NCBI GenBank assembly: GCA_002633025.1
Contig: NMRB01000019.1
Span: 395,612 to 459,611 of the forward strand
Reading direction: 5' to 3'
Length of the DNA: 64,000 nt
Origin: Notospermus geniculatus
Lineage: Eukaryota; Nemertea; Pilidiophora; Heteronemertea; Lineidae
The first letter of the stretch is position 1, and each line of letters begins with the position of its first letter. Below the pieces are notes generated by a model, which saw only the letters and a list, made by a program, of their open reading frames with translations, did no database searches and was not told where the DNA came from. Shown piece by piece: positions 36,373 to 47,855 of the stretch. A program made the position numbers and the translations under genes.

Positions 36373-36527
36373 CTATTGTTGAAGAGGTTCTGTACGCAGT
36401 GTATCGAGGACCCCTCCTGATACCACCGCTTGTTTGGGTCTGGCACGTTTGACAAGAGAGAACATCTGGTCAAGTGTCAGAGATGTTCCCATCAGCAATG
36501 TTTGTGCTTCAAGTTTGACTTCCTTTG
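36373..36527 (-). CDS. Possible terminal exon, unknown protein
   Basis: On the minus strand a good splice acceptor, TTGAATTGTATTCTAG, ends at 36528 and is followed by about 51 open codons to a TAG at 36373-36375. The residues look protein-like (LLMGTSLTLDQMFSLVKRAR, ending TEPLQQ). I do not recognise the family. The open frame at 37310-37648 on the same strand could be an upstream exon. Equally, both may be chance; no polyadenylation signal was evident. Confidence 0.25.
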
Positions 36528-37309
36528 CTAGAATACAATTCAAATATGTTGTTATTTGTCGAGTTCTTTGTTTGAAGGGTGTTGGAAAACACATCTATTT
36601 GTCGCCACATCCTTCACAAGTGATTAGTTTGTAGCGATCAACTACCAAACAAACTGAAGGTTGAGAGCACAAAAACGGGAGAAACAGTGACCGCATCGAG
36701 ATTTATGGACATGTAGGTGTATTTTCGGAGGAATTTCTTTTCTTCCCCTTGTCATTCTCAGCTGTTAGATCCATTTTTGGTTTGAAAGGATGTCATTTTA
36801 GATCACAAATTTAGCTCAGGTCTGTTTACAGATTTGGCTCGAGATCTTGTTAAAGCAGGCTTGTGTTGACAGGTTGGAATGCCGCACCCCATGGGGGTTG
36901 ATTATGGAAATGTCTACCATGGCAGTTTGAATGAAGTCCTGTCACGCGGTGTTCCTGAGTACAGTCGCTTGCTTTCTGATCTATTTTGGTCTTCTTTGAT
37001 AAATTGACAGTCAGCTGGTGCAGTATGGGGTCTTAAGAGTCATAAAAACTCTCTCAGGTACGTCGTGTGGCTGGTAAAAACAACAGAGTCCTCAACATAT
37101 GAAATGCCACTCCTGAGATTGCTGACAAGGGATTTCCGCAGGTTGCTATCATTGCTGAACTGAATCAACAGAATTGTTCATCCTCCATCAGAACTTAATC
37201 TGTTAATTGAGATCTGCAGCAAGCATCATAAAACCATTTTTCACCTTCCAGATTCATTCATTTCAAATGGAACCATTTCATGGTTATAAAACATTGAAAT
37301 GGTTTTCTC

Positions 37310-37648
37310 TCAAATGCGCTGGATCAGATCACGAACTCGGTAGAAGGCAATCAATTTCAAAAGTTTTGATTTTTTTACTTGTCCTTCATTGACATTCATG
37401 TGGTGTGCTGTTGTGAAAAAAGCCATTCTGGATGGCACGGATGCTGAGGTATCAGCAAAAAGCCATACTGGATGGCACGGATGTTGAGGTGTCACCATTT
37501 CTTTACCAGAGTTGCTGTGCGTGAATCCTTCAATGAATCTCCTTCTTTTGATGCGGAGAGCATCCGCTCTCCTTGAGTGTACAAGGTTAAAGTCGATTGG
37601 ATGCTCTTGACTTTCTATCTCAAGTGTCTCAGCCTCTTGCTTAACCAT
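37310..37648 (-). CDS. Possible exon, unknown protein
   Basis: A minus-strand frame of 113 codons from the ATG at 37648 to TGA at 37310 (it is open a further 24 codons upstream). The first part is charged and protein-like (EAETLEIESQEHPIDF, then RRADALRIKRRRFIEG). A consensus-like donor CTG|GTAAAG falls at 37506/37507, so the real exon, if any, could be 37507-37648. The rest of the frame covers a 40-bp tandem duplication and looks less like protein. It may pair with 36373-36527. Confidence 0.2.
   Translation of the reverse strand: MVKQEAETLEIESQEHPIDFNLVHSRRADALRIKRRRFIEGFTHSNSGKEMVTPQHPCHPVWLFADTSASVPSRMAFFTTAHHMNVNEGQVKKSKLLKLIAFYRVRDLIQRI
37418..37495 (+). repeat. Two-copy ~40-bp tandem duplication
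   Basis: AAAAAGCCATTCTGGATGGC with ACGGATGCTGAGGTATCAGC is followed by AAAAAGCCATACTGGATGGC with ACGGATGTTGAGGTGTCACC. The two units differ at a few positions. Confidence 0.85.
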
Positions 37649-37720
37649 TTCAATGCCACAGCCTGTTTGCTTGGATTCACTTGAATGCTGCGTCCACCAT
37701 GTACGTACGTTGTAAAGCAC

Positions 37721-40489
37721 TTGAAAACATGTGTCATGACGTCAATCTTGACACAAACGTTTGGATCTGTTGGAACTCTGCGCTGTCCCAGTATCACAGG
37801 AATCGGTACTGAAGGGGCTAAAGTTTGCTTTGTTCCTTTCTTGGTACATTCGATATTTGGCTTGCAAAGGGTCTATCAGCTCTCGTAGATACTAATTTGC
37901 TTTATTCATCTTCGTTGTCAGTTATTGTACTTTGTATGCATTGTAGTTCAGAAGATGACAACCGTTGGTGAATCCGACGATGAAGCTGAGTGATTTGTTA
38001 TTCATACTCGGTAATTAAAACATTCAGGGCTAATAAGGTTCCAGCTTGTCCCTTGATTAGTTGTATTAATTGATCTGATCAAAGCTTGGACTTAACAATG
38101 CTGAAAGCGACGATATATTGAGGCAATGTACAGTACTTTGTAGCTTGTTAACTCCATATTAAGGTCGGCAGTCATCACCACGCTGTATATTGACAACCCC
38201 GAATGCCGAGAGCACACCACACGAATTCGGCAGGATAATATACTGACATGCACTACTAAAGCTGCCGCACACATTCTAATTCATGCCTGATAGATTGGGG
38301 ATCGTGTGGTTCGTGGAAGTAACACTTGCAATTCAACGATGAGGTAGCCCAGCACACATAGTTGATGATGGTGATGATGGTGACATGGCCTGCGGAGATG
38401 ATCAGACTGAGCTTTCCATCTGTGTGCTTCCAGCTTTCCCACCGGCTTGTTCTTTTAAAAGATTAAGCCTACCCCTTCGAGACACGTAATGGAGTTGCAA
38501 TGGATATCATGCAGTCCTACAGGCTTCACTGGTTCAGTGGATACAAGTCTGTCTAACACCTACTTTTTCATTGGAATCCCCTGTCTTATTTAATTCCATT
38601 TACTTCACCAACTTCTACCTCCTTCTTTGCCAAAGCAGCAATGAAATTGACTGTATGACCAATCTATCTTCCCTGCTCTACAATCAGAACTCCCCCTGGG
38701 GTTTCCAATATTGAAATCTGAAATCTAACGATCCTTCTATATTCATAGAGGTACTCAATATATGAGGTTGTGGCGAAAGTTGGTGAACGTGGCTGACATT
38801 TTGTTGAGGGAAATCATTTTATCTTGGGACACTGTCTGAATCTTTAATACTTGTTTTTGAAATGGAATATTATCAAATCACTGATGATTAACCAGGTCAA
38901 AACGCTTCCACAAGTCAGGTATAAATACAGTTTGTGAGGTTGCCGTAAAAGACAGTTGTGATTATTAGCTTCTGGGAAAGAATTGAAAAGCTATTCTTCT
39001 AGAAGAATCCCTACATGGTTTCGCAGCACTCAACGGATCATCCAATAGGGTAGGCCTATAGACCCTTGTTTATGCAAATGCTGCTTAAAACATCTTGTTT
39101 CTGGCTACTGAGTTTGTCAAGCACGAGAAATAAAAAGGAAATATTCAGCTAATGGAATTTGAGGTGGTATCCATTTACAAAAGAAGATGGAAGAAGATAC
39201 CTTTGATCCGTTTATATCCTATATTCAAGCCAGAGGGAATATGGTAAATAAACGAGAATTTAAAAAATTCAGGATTTCTTTGACCAAAGCGTTAAAAATG
39301 ACATCATAGCTTTAGTATTTTTCTGATTTTTAGATACTGTGTGTTGCTGTTGGTGGAATGTTAGCATGAGAATATTTTTGACACGATTTACATGCAAAAA
39401 TAACTTCAACTAGAAACTGATGTACTTCCTCATGGTGTTTAACAGTGAGTGAACATTTCGGTTGTAGAAAACCACATCCTCTGTATTTTCTGAGAGACTG
39501 GCAACGACTTCTAGCAGTGTCTCAAACCTTGGTAATTTTCTCATTTGCCTAGGTTCAAAGCCCAATCTCGGCTGTGTTTCCAACTCTCTTGAGAAGTTTG
39601 CTTACCCAATATGAACTGAAGCTATGTTTGGGGGCAATGATAACCCAGGAGATTTGCGATATATTCCGTGACTGCTGTTTTATCCCTGATCAATTTCACT
39701 CTTGTCCATTAAGCCCTAACACACCTCGGAGGATTCTAGACCCCAGTAATCTGGGGACAATAATGCAGGTTAAGGTAGTATAATGGCATAGATTTCTTTG
39801 TAATACCAGGGATGTTTTCCTTTTGCTGTGGGTAGGGCTATTGGGTTTAGCAGAGGATGAATTTAGTCTTGTTGGATACAAGGTTATCCAGTAGGTATTT
39901 GTGTTTAACTTGGCCTCAGTTCTTCTGGTAGCTAGCTGCATGACTCCTCCAAAATGTTGTCACCAAACGGTTGCATTTACGTCAGCAGGACTAATTGCCT
40001 TAGCTTTTCGGGCGGCCTCATTTTATCGCCTAGTCAACGACCACATGAACAAACCCTTCAAAACAAAGACCCCATAAAAGATGACACAACAAAGATCCCA
40101 TGACAATTTTGAAGACCCACAAAGGATAGACAGCAACCAAAAGGCAAACTATAAAACAAAACTCATCCTCACCAACAAAAGACCATAGAGTTGAAGTTAA
40201 TACCCTAGTATACCCACCCCAGTAACATTACTACCACTGGTTTTCAAAATACGATATTCTCACAGTACTAGAGCAGGTATGATCTGCACATAACCTCACT
40301 TAAACAATAAAATGGCAAAACCGGTTCAAACACAGTCGTTAAGTAATGGAAATGTGTCAAAAAAGTTCTCATTGTTCTATAAACTGTTATTTGGTTACAT
40401 TTCTTAATCTTGTTTCATTGTGAAAATCTGATAAGGGTTTTGACATTTTGTCAATATTTCATAATGTGGTGTACCGTGTCGAAAGATGT
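37721..40489. other. 2.8 kb without a recognisable gene
   Basis: There is a short GATGATGGT run at 38364-38383. Open frames are all below 85 codons. A B-box-like GGTTCAAAGCCC near 39552 might be a decayed SINE but lacks a convincing A box. Confidence 0.4.
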
Positions 40490-41315
40490 GTGTATTCTGG
40501 CTGTTTTACAGGGTCAGGGATGATTGCCTCACTCAAATGATTCTGATGTCAGCAACATTTTAGTCATGAAGTAAAATGATCACCCATTTAACTTTAATGA
40601 CAACTGAGTTACACCAATGCCGCTGGGTAATAAAATCTAATAATCTAATCTGATACTCGTTGCTGCGTGGTTTGCTGCTTTTTGCCTTCATTTTTTCAAA
40701 GTTTGTCAAAGTTTTCTTTATTTACAACTTGGAGTTGTGATTTTGATAGAATTTTTTCATTATCACTTTAGTGATCTGCTTCAAGATCTGTATGAACGCA
40801 TGATATGAAGATGAGAAATGTTTTTCATGTCATTCCATCAATGAGAGAAAAATAAGCTTGAGGCCAGAGTTGATGAAAGCACCGGGCCTGCACAACAAAG
40901 CCTTAAACAGCTTGGTTCAGCGTATTGCATTGTTAGATACGGTGTGTTCATTCCATCGAGTGGCTTACGCAGTTGTTCATATCGCCAAAAAGACCATTCT
41001 CCATAAAAAATCCTCTGAGGGCTTGAAATGTGCAATTCTCTGATTATTTTTTCTTCCATACATGGTCATGAACATTTCACAGCAATGAATCTGAAAAGAA
41101 CCAGAAACTTTACCGAGTAGGCTTATGTAATGTTGTTTGAGATATGCCGTTGGTAAATGACAGATTTCCGTTAATATTTCAGAACACAAATGTAACCTTA
41201 CATTTTTCTTTTGAATACCATTGTTGTATTCCTCCTGTTTTTTGCCATCGTATTACTGCAGATTCAATGTTACACGCTGCGTTTCCCTGCTGGAAGTCTC
41301 TCATTGTGCATCTCG
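40490..41315 (+). repeat. Second duplicated segment, copy A (826 bp)
   Basis: From GTGTATTCTGGCTG to TTGTGCATCTCG this is repeated at 41317-42143 with a few substitutions and one- to two-base indels (for example AAAAAATCC versus AAAAAAACTCCA in the middle). Its end abuts the N at 41316. No gene is recognised within it. Confidence 0.95.
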
Positions 41316-41316
41316 N
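41316..41316. other. Single N at a contig join
   Basis: Copy A ends at 41315 and copy B begins at 41317, the same signature as the N at 6395. Confidence 0.9.
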
Positions 41317-42143
41317 GTGTATTCTGGCTGTTTTACAGGGTCAGGGATGATTGCCTCACTCAAATGATTCTGATGTCAGCAACATTTTAGTCATGAAGTA
41401 AAATGATCACCCATTTAACTTTAATGACAACTGAGTTACACCAATGCCGCTGGGTAATAAAATCTAATAATCTAATCTGATACTCGTTGCTGCGTGGTTT
41501 GCTGCTTTTTGCCTTCATTTTTTCAAAGTTTGTCGAAGTTTTCTTTATTTACAACTTGGAGTTGTGATTTTGGTAGAATTTTTTCATTATCACTTTAGTG
41601 ATCTGCTTCAAGATCTGTATGAACGCATGATATGAAGATGACAAATGTTTTTCATGCATTCCATCAATGAGAGAAAAATAAGCTTGAGGCCAGAGTTGAT
41701 GAAAGCACCGGGCCTGCACAACAAAGCCTTCAACAGCTTGGTTCAGCGTATTGCATTGTTAGATACGGTGTGCTCATTCCATCGAGTGGCTTACACAGTT
41801 GTTCATATCGCCAAAAAGACCATTCTCCATAAAAAAACTCCACCGAGGGCTTGAAATGTGCAATTCTCTGATTATTTTTTCTTCCATACATGGTCGTGAA
41901 CATTTCACACCAATGAATCTGAAAAGAACCAAAAAGTTTACCGAGTAGGCTTATGTAATGTAGTTTGAGATATGCTGTTGGTAAATGACAGATTTTCCTT
42001 AATATTTCAGAACACAAATGTAACCTTACAGTTTTCTTTTGAATACCATTGTTGTATTCCTCCTGTTTTTTGCCATCGTATTACTGCAGATTCAATGTTA
42101 CACGCTGCGTTTCCCTGCTGGAAGTCCCTCATTGTGCATCTCG
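41317..42143 (+). repeat. Second duplicated segment, copy B (827 bp)
   Basis: Counterpart of 40490-41315. After 42143 (CATCTCG) the sequence continues into unique DNA (TCTTCAATCTG), as expected if two allelic contigs overlap here. Confidence 0.95.
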
Positions 42144-43904
42144 TCTTCAATCTGAATTTTTACTTTGACAAAAAATAATGGGACATTTTTAAAACGCAGC
42201 AGCTGACGTATGATCAAATCACCAGATTATGCGGCGTTTCTCGATCACTCATAACTTACAATGATGTCGTTAATTTTCATCAAAAGGGAGGGAAATTAAA
42301 TTTTCCTGACATATTTTCATCAAAGCATTTTCGTCATGAGCCAGACATGACTCTGTGTGGGGGCTGATGGATTATTTTTGCTCATATTGTGAAGAATAAC
42401 GCAGTAGATCATGAATTAAATCATAAAAGACTAAGTTCTGATCAATGACACCAGGGGGAGCCATAAGTGATTAGCCTGGTGGTATTTATCTTGTCAGCAG
42501 AAGGCAGATGCCTTGAATTTGTTTTTTGACTGATTTGCGTTTTACACATCGTTTAGCTTCAATTAGCACTGGAATTTTTTGAGCACCCGAAAAGTTATGA
42601 TGTTATTAATCAAAGATATTCAGGCTGCTAACAATCTGACCTACTTCTACCAAACTAGTGTAATAAATGCCTCCATATTTCGTCCCAATTGACATCTAGA
42701 AAATGACCCGTCCCTATTACATCACAGCATGACAATAAGACATATCGTCATGGAAACATTAATTTTCATGATGGGTTTTGAAATCATATCTGAGGAATCC
42801 GGGACATCTGCGACACATTTGAGAAATCTCTTGGCGATTTCCTAAATGAAAAAAAATCTACGTGTTGATTCCATGAGATTGGGAAGTATTCAAATCAAAC
42901 AATGAATGGTTGGACAAGATGACATTGACAACTTGACGGATGGAGTTTGAATGGACGTGAATTGCCATTTTGACCCTAGTTCATGTTCTTTGGAAAAGGA
43001 ACTCGGCTGAAAAATACCATTACAGACAATCTTTTGTTGAAAGAAATAATGGAGATTTGGGTGTTAACAATTGAAAGTACGTACCGGTATATCATTTGGA
43101 AGTCATGAAGTACGGTGACTTGACACCTCATTAAGGAGGTTGAAATGAATAAAGAGGTGTCCCCATTGGTAGAGATGTTCGATAATGGAAGTTCCTTTTT
43201 ATCAGCCTTTTGTGTTGCCAGCAAGACCAATGATACTAGTTACATGTAACACTCATTGCCTGACTCGTGAGTTTGCTGTTGTTGAAATAGAATCAGTGAT
43301 ATTGACTGTCATGCACCAAGCCTGAGTTAATGAAGCAGACCCGATGCTGAGAAAAACATCTTTTTGTTTTCCTGTCAATTGCATCGTGAGAGAATGGCTT
43401 CTAAATGATAATCATGGTGGTGATTCATACAGAATGTTGAAAAAAATAACGTCTCAAACAATCAAATCGTTGCAGAAAAGTTTTTTTAATACAAAGATTG
43501 GGAGGCAGGTTGCTGTATGAAGCACTGGAGGCTGTTGGGAAAACATTGAGGTCTATTGCTGAGCTGGCCTTCAGGCATTCTCACCACTAAAATCACCACA
43601 CTTTTAGCATTGTTCGATTTTGTCCCAGAATTTTGCCCTTTTCCTCTCACGTAATTTATTGACTGTTGATGCCTATTCAAAACAATTGGGGTCAAAACAT
43701 GTCCGGATTAAAGAAATTCGAATTATTTCACCGGCTTCGAGTTTTTATTGTAGGCGTACATGTACGATTTTTTGAGAAATTTTTGAGGTTATTTTTGACG
43801 ACGCCTTCTGATTTGTCATATTGAATCACATGATCTCAGCGAACCGTTTAATTACCTTTAAGCTTGTTTGCTACAGAGTGGTACATTGTAACCCGCATCA
43901 CATC
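42144..43904. other. 1.8 kb without a recognisable gene
   Basis: AT-rich with frames below 85 codons. No repeat recognised before the transposon-like end at 43905. Confidence 0.4.
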
Positions 43905-43940
43905 AGTGGCAGATCCAGAGTTTAAGGGGGGGGGGGGGGG
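43905..43940 (+). mobile_element. Possible DNA-transposon end (CAGTGGCAGATCCAG plus G-run)
   Basis: CAGTGGCAGATCCAG followed by TTTAA and 15 G residues resembles the CAGTGGCGGATCCAG...GGGG ends of a widespread DNA-transposon group in animal genomes. The CAGTG start would suit a hAT-type terminus. The body is lost in the following gap, and the G-run probably caused the gap. Confidence 0.4.
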
Positions 43941-44669
43941 NNNNNNNNNNNNNNNNNNNNNNNNNNNNNNNNNNNNNNNNNNNNNNNNNNNNNNNNNNNN
44001 NNNNNNNNNNNNNNNNNNNNNNNNNNNNNNNNNNNNNNNNNNNNNNNNNNNNNNNNNNNNNNNNNNNNNNNNNNNNNNNNNNNNNNNNNNNNNNNNNNNN
44101 NNNNNNNNNNNNNNNNNNNNNNNNNNNNNNNNNNNNNNNNNNNNNNNNNNNNNNNNNNNNNNNNNNNNNNNNNNNNNNNNNNNNNNNNNNNNNNNNNNNN
44201 NNNNNNNNNNNNNNNNNNNNNNNNNNNNNNNNNNNNNNNNNNNNNNNNNNNNNNNNNNNNNNNNNNNNNNNNNNNNNNNNNNNNNNNNNNNNNNNNNNNN
44301 NNNNNNNNNNNNNNNNNNNNNNNNNNNNNNNNNNNNNNNNNNNNNNNNNNNNNNNNNNNNNNNNNNNNNNNNNNNNNNNNNNNNNNNNNNNNNNNNNNNN
44401 NNNNNNNNNNNNNNNNNNNNNNNNNNNNNNNNNNNNNNNNNNNNNNNNNNNNNNNNNNNNNNNNNNNNNNNNNNNNNNNNNNNNNNNNNNNNNNNNNNNN
44501 NNNNNNNNNNNNNNNNNNNNNNNNNNNNNNNNNNNNNNNNNNNNNNNNNNNNNNNNNNNNNNNNNNNNNNNNNNNNNNNNNNNNNNNNNNNNNNNNNNNN
44601 NNNNNNNNNNNNNNNNNNNNNNNNNNNNNNNNNNNNNNNNNNNNNNNNNNNNNNNNNNNNNNNNNNNNN
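43941..44669. other. Assembly gap (729 N)
   Basis: Undetermined bases. The very long open frame that appears to span it is an artefact. Confidence 0.99.
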
Positions 44670-44959
44670 AATAAAACGGTCTAAGCTGACTTAGTGAGTT
44701 GCCATTTCTGGTATTTGGCGTTCAATCTACTCTGTGCTTTGGTAGATGGAAAAGGTTTATTCATTTCCTTAAATCTTCATTTAAATGAATCAAAGAATCA
44801 TATATCACGAGTATTTATCTAATGGCAAAATTTGAAACATGTATAAACTTGGTTTAAATTACACCTTAATTCAGTACATGTATTTGACTCCCATCGAGAT
44901 GATGTTGATTTTGTGATTGATGCAAGGCAGAGTTATGATTGATGCAAGATAATCATTTG

Positions 44960-45106
44960 AGAAAAAGCTCGATTTTAAACCAAATAGATGGTGATGGGAG
45001 ATCATCTTATTTAATTGATGACGTGGATTTTAATCATGATGGGAGGATAATGATGAATGATGTTGTCTTAATCTTTGCTGACTTTGAGTTAACGGTAACC
45101 TGGACC
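44960..45106 (+). CDS. Possible exon with EF-hand/dockerin-like loop
   Basis: In a short open frame the residues DFNHDGRIMMND (about 45027-45062) fit a calcium-binding loop with D1, N3, D5, G6, I8 and D12, followed by the helix-like VVLIFADFE. A weaker IDGDGR lies 15 residues earlier. A donor-like ACG|GTAACC falls at about 45100, and ATAG or CAAG could serve as acceptor. Against this, the DNA is GAT-rich on both sides of the frame, so aspartates come cheaply, and no second exon is recognised. Confidence 0.25.
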
Positions 45107-45294
45107 CTGGGAAAGTTAAGAAATAAAGGTTTTAGGTTTATGGACTAATATCCAATACAATTAGCATGATCAGGCCGATTTCATATTTACTCTTAGTCTC
45201 TGCAGAAACCATTGTGGGGAATGGTTCAGCTCATTCGGCGTTCACTTGATCCTTTTAGACTACATGTATTTGAAAGAACAAAGTGGCGACCCGA

Positions 45295-45365
45295 CCACAA
45301 ATCGAACTGGCGGCCTATCAACTACGAGCCTGATGCCCTTGTGCCACCGCACCACTGCGCTCACC
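45295..45365 (-). mobile_element. Degenerate SINE head, minus strand
   Basis: On the minus strand GCAGTGGTGCGGTGGCAC (A-box-like, plus 45342-45357) precedes CAGTTCGATTTGTG (B-box-like, plus 45297-45310). Spacing is right but both boxes are diverged. Confidence 0.45.
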
Positions 45366-47660
45366 CTGGCAAATGAGTGGAGCCCACAGTTGGTGAATGG
45401 ATTTGTTCACCCAGAAGTTCTTTGGCTCCAGCTGATTCTAATTTGTCCCCTACCCTCACGAAAAGCACTTGAGTGTGTACTCTAATCACTCCAGACTGCT
45501 CAATGGCATGTCTCGTGTACTTTCCATCCTCACACCCAGTTCATTAATTGGCCCTTTCATTCAAATGCAAGTTTTCATTTACATTTCATTCAAGTTGTTT
45601 AGATTAATTGGTTTTAGAATTAACACGCAGGCGTATCAACTTAACCTTCAAATTGACAACTTCGGAGTTTGAGAGATGGTGAGTCAACACAGAAGGTATC
45701 GGTCAGGGACAGAGGAGCTTGTTAGATAAAGGAACCGTCGGTCAGCCAAGGCCAAGGGCTTCTAATGGTAGTTGATGACTGTCTTCCCCACTGAAGCTTC
45801 CTTACATGGATGGCATCTTTGCCAACATCATGAGGTAATCAGTAGTTCTCAGTGCTTGCTTTCTACATCACCGAACACAAATGTGTGTGCAGTGACACAG
45901 GGAGCGAGCACGAAGAATCACTCACCACCTCAGGATGCTCTGCAAATGACAAAACCAATCGTCCATAATTCTAGAATGATCAGTACAACAAAAACGAAAA
46001 TCGGAGTTTGAAGGTCACGGAGGTCTGGCATTGCCGGGGTCCTGCTTCTCCTGTTGGTGGCAGTCGGCATTGCTGACCACACTGCAGGCAATTGATATCC
46101 TCTCATCGAAGTCTTCACACTGAACTTTTGATAAGATAGTGTTCGACGGGCGAGATCCCAGTGGCAGGTCTCTGTGACAACTACCAGGTCGACCACAGTA
46201 GTGTATATTGCCTATTACATGTACATGACAATCAGATCTGATTTGGTTTTATGGGCATGTTCTTCCTCATGTATATACTGGAGTAGTAGAGAGGTGTGAA
46301 GAAAATCTCAGGTCCTGCTCGACACATTCTCCATCTGTAACTGACTACTCCAGGAATCGCTGAGAGGTTTGCTTAGACTATACATTCTAAATCACACTTC
46401 CTTCATTCACTTGGGACATGCTAAGTATTCACCGCCATTATATTCCCATTTCTGTCTGGATTAGTGATATAGTATCCGTTTCGTACCAAATGTTGCGACT
46501 CAAGAAGTTACAGTATGAGCGTCAGAGTGGTCTAGAATACAAGATGAGGTACAGCTCCCTCGTGGTTTATTTTTTCATACAACAGATGACAGTTTTATCA
46601 CCTCCGGGGTTCGCTCAGCTAATCTGTGGTTTTTGAAACATCTCCAAAAATTGATGAATTGCTTACTAACATATTGGACCACCACCATCAGCAGCAGCAG
46701 CAGAGCCGGGCAGCAGAGACGAGGACTAGGGCGTAGTGTGGATGGGATTCTCTTCAACAACTTGTAGTCAGATCATGAGCCGAACAGAATTGCTGACAAG
46801 AAGGTTGTTCATGTGTTCAACTTCTAACTCGTTCGGGCTCTAATGGCACAGATCACCACCAGTATGTTATGATCCCTGATGATGACCAGGCAACAACAAT
46901 TTTGGCGGGAACAAACTACCCTGAAGACGAAGCTGTGTGGGGAACAGCAGAGGTTGTCCAGCAGACGACTGTTTGGTCAAACAACGAGATTGTCTGATAG
47001 TTATCACTGAACGCAGCAGAGGAATTATCATCAGTATCACTATCGCAGTGTACTGGATTAAAACGTAGGCGTCGCCTCTCTGGGCCTGGGGTAAACTTAC
47101 TACAATAAAACATCACGTTGATTGTTTATCTGCATTCCTTGCGGCCATCAACGTTAACCCAGTTGTCTCTTTTCTGCGCCAAAGTTGGTTAAAAACGATC
47201 TTGCCAGCCTCTGAGGGTTAAACAAGATACAGCACCATTCATCGTCATCATTAAAGAATTAAACCCAAGTGCTGTTGGGGCAATATCGGAAATGGCAGGA
47301 CAAAGTGTCTATTTACATGTAGTTCAAGGTATATAGGAAACCATATCACTTCTGTGGTATTGGATTACTGTTTGCTGATGGTTTGGATGAAAATGCTCGA
47401 CCAGTTCTATTGGTTTCCTTTTATGTTCTTAGATATCGCTGTATAATAACCGAAGATTTATTTGCAAGAAAGGTGTGGGCAATGTTCTGTTGTCTCAATG
47501 GTTGCTCTCTATGATTCAGTGTTTGATGATTTTTTATATAATCGTGTCTTGGAGAGAATAAGGAAGGAAGCCAGTGCAGTAGGCCTGAACATTAAGTAAT
47601 TTGTCACCATGGACACTACAGGGTGCATTAGTGAAGGACATTGCTGATTTCTATGTGGTC
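45366..47660. other. 2.3 kb without a recognisable gene
   Basis: The word group near 45841-45881 resembles the hairpin element at 10341. An 88-codon minus frame (45930-46196) has a hydrophobic stretch FVFVVLIILELW near its end but no other support. A short CAG/CAGCAG run is at 46688-46717. Confidence 0.4.
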
Positions 47661-47671
47661 GTTGGGCTTGC

Positions 47672-47855
47672 ATTTTTCTCAAACGGCTGTGGCTTGTACG
47701 TTCTTGTAGGTTCTTGGGGAAGTTGCACGTCGACGTGTCTCAAACTGTTGTAGCTTTCTATGGTTTCTTTTGGGAGGTTACACTTGTCTCAAACTGCTGT
47801 AGCTTTTTGTGGGTTCTTTGGGAAAGCTTGTTTGTCTCGAACAGCTTTCTAGGAC
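47672..47855 (+). repeat. ~48-61 bp tandem repeat, four units
   Basis: CTCAAAC or CTCGAAC begins units at 47678, 47739, 47788 and 47836, each followed by (G/T)CTGTAGCTTT and GGTTCTTTGGGA. Spacing is 61, 49 and 48 bp. Confidence 0.82.

Noticed and set aside
43864-44694. A 276-codon open frame
   Set aside because: It consists mostly of the 729-N gap; undetermined bases cannot show an open frame.
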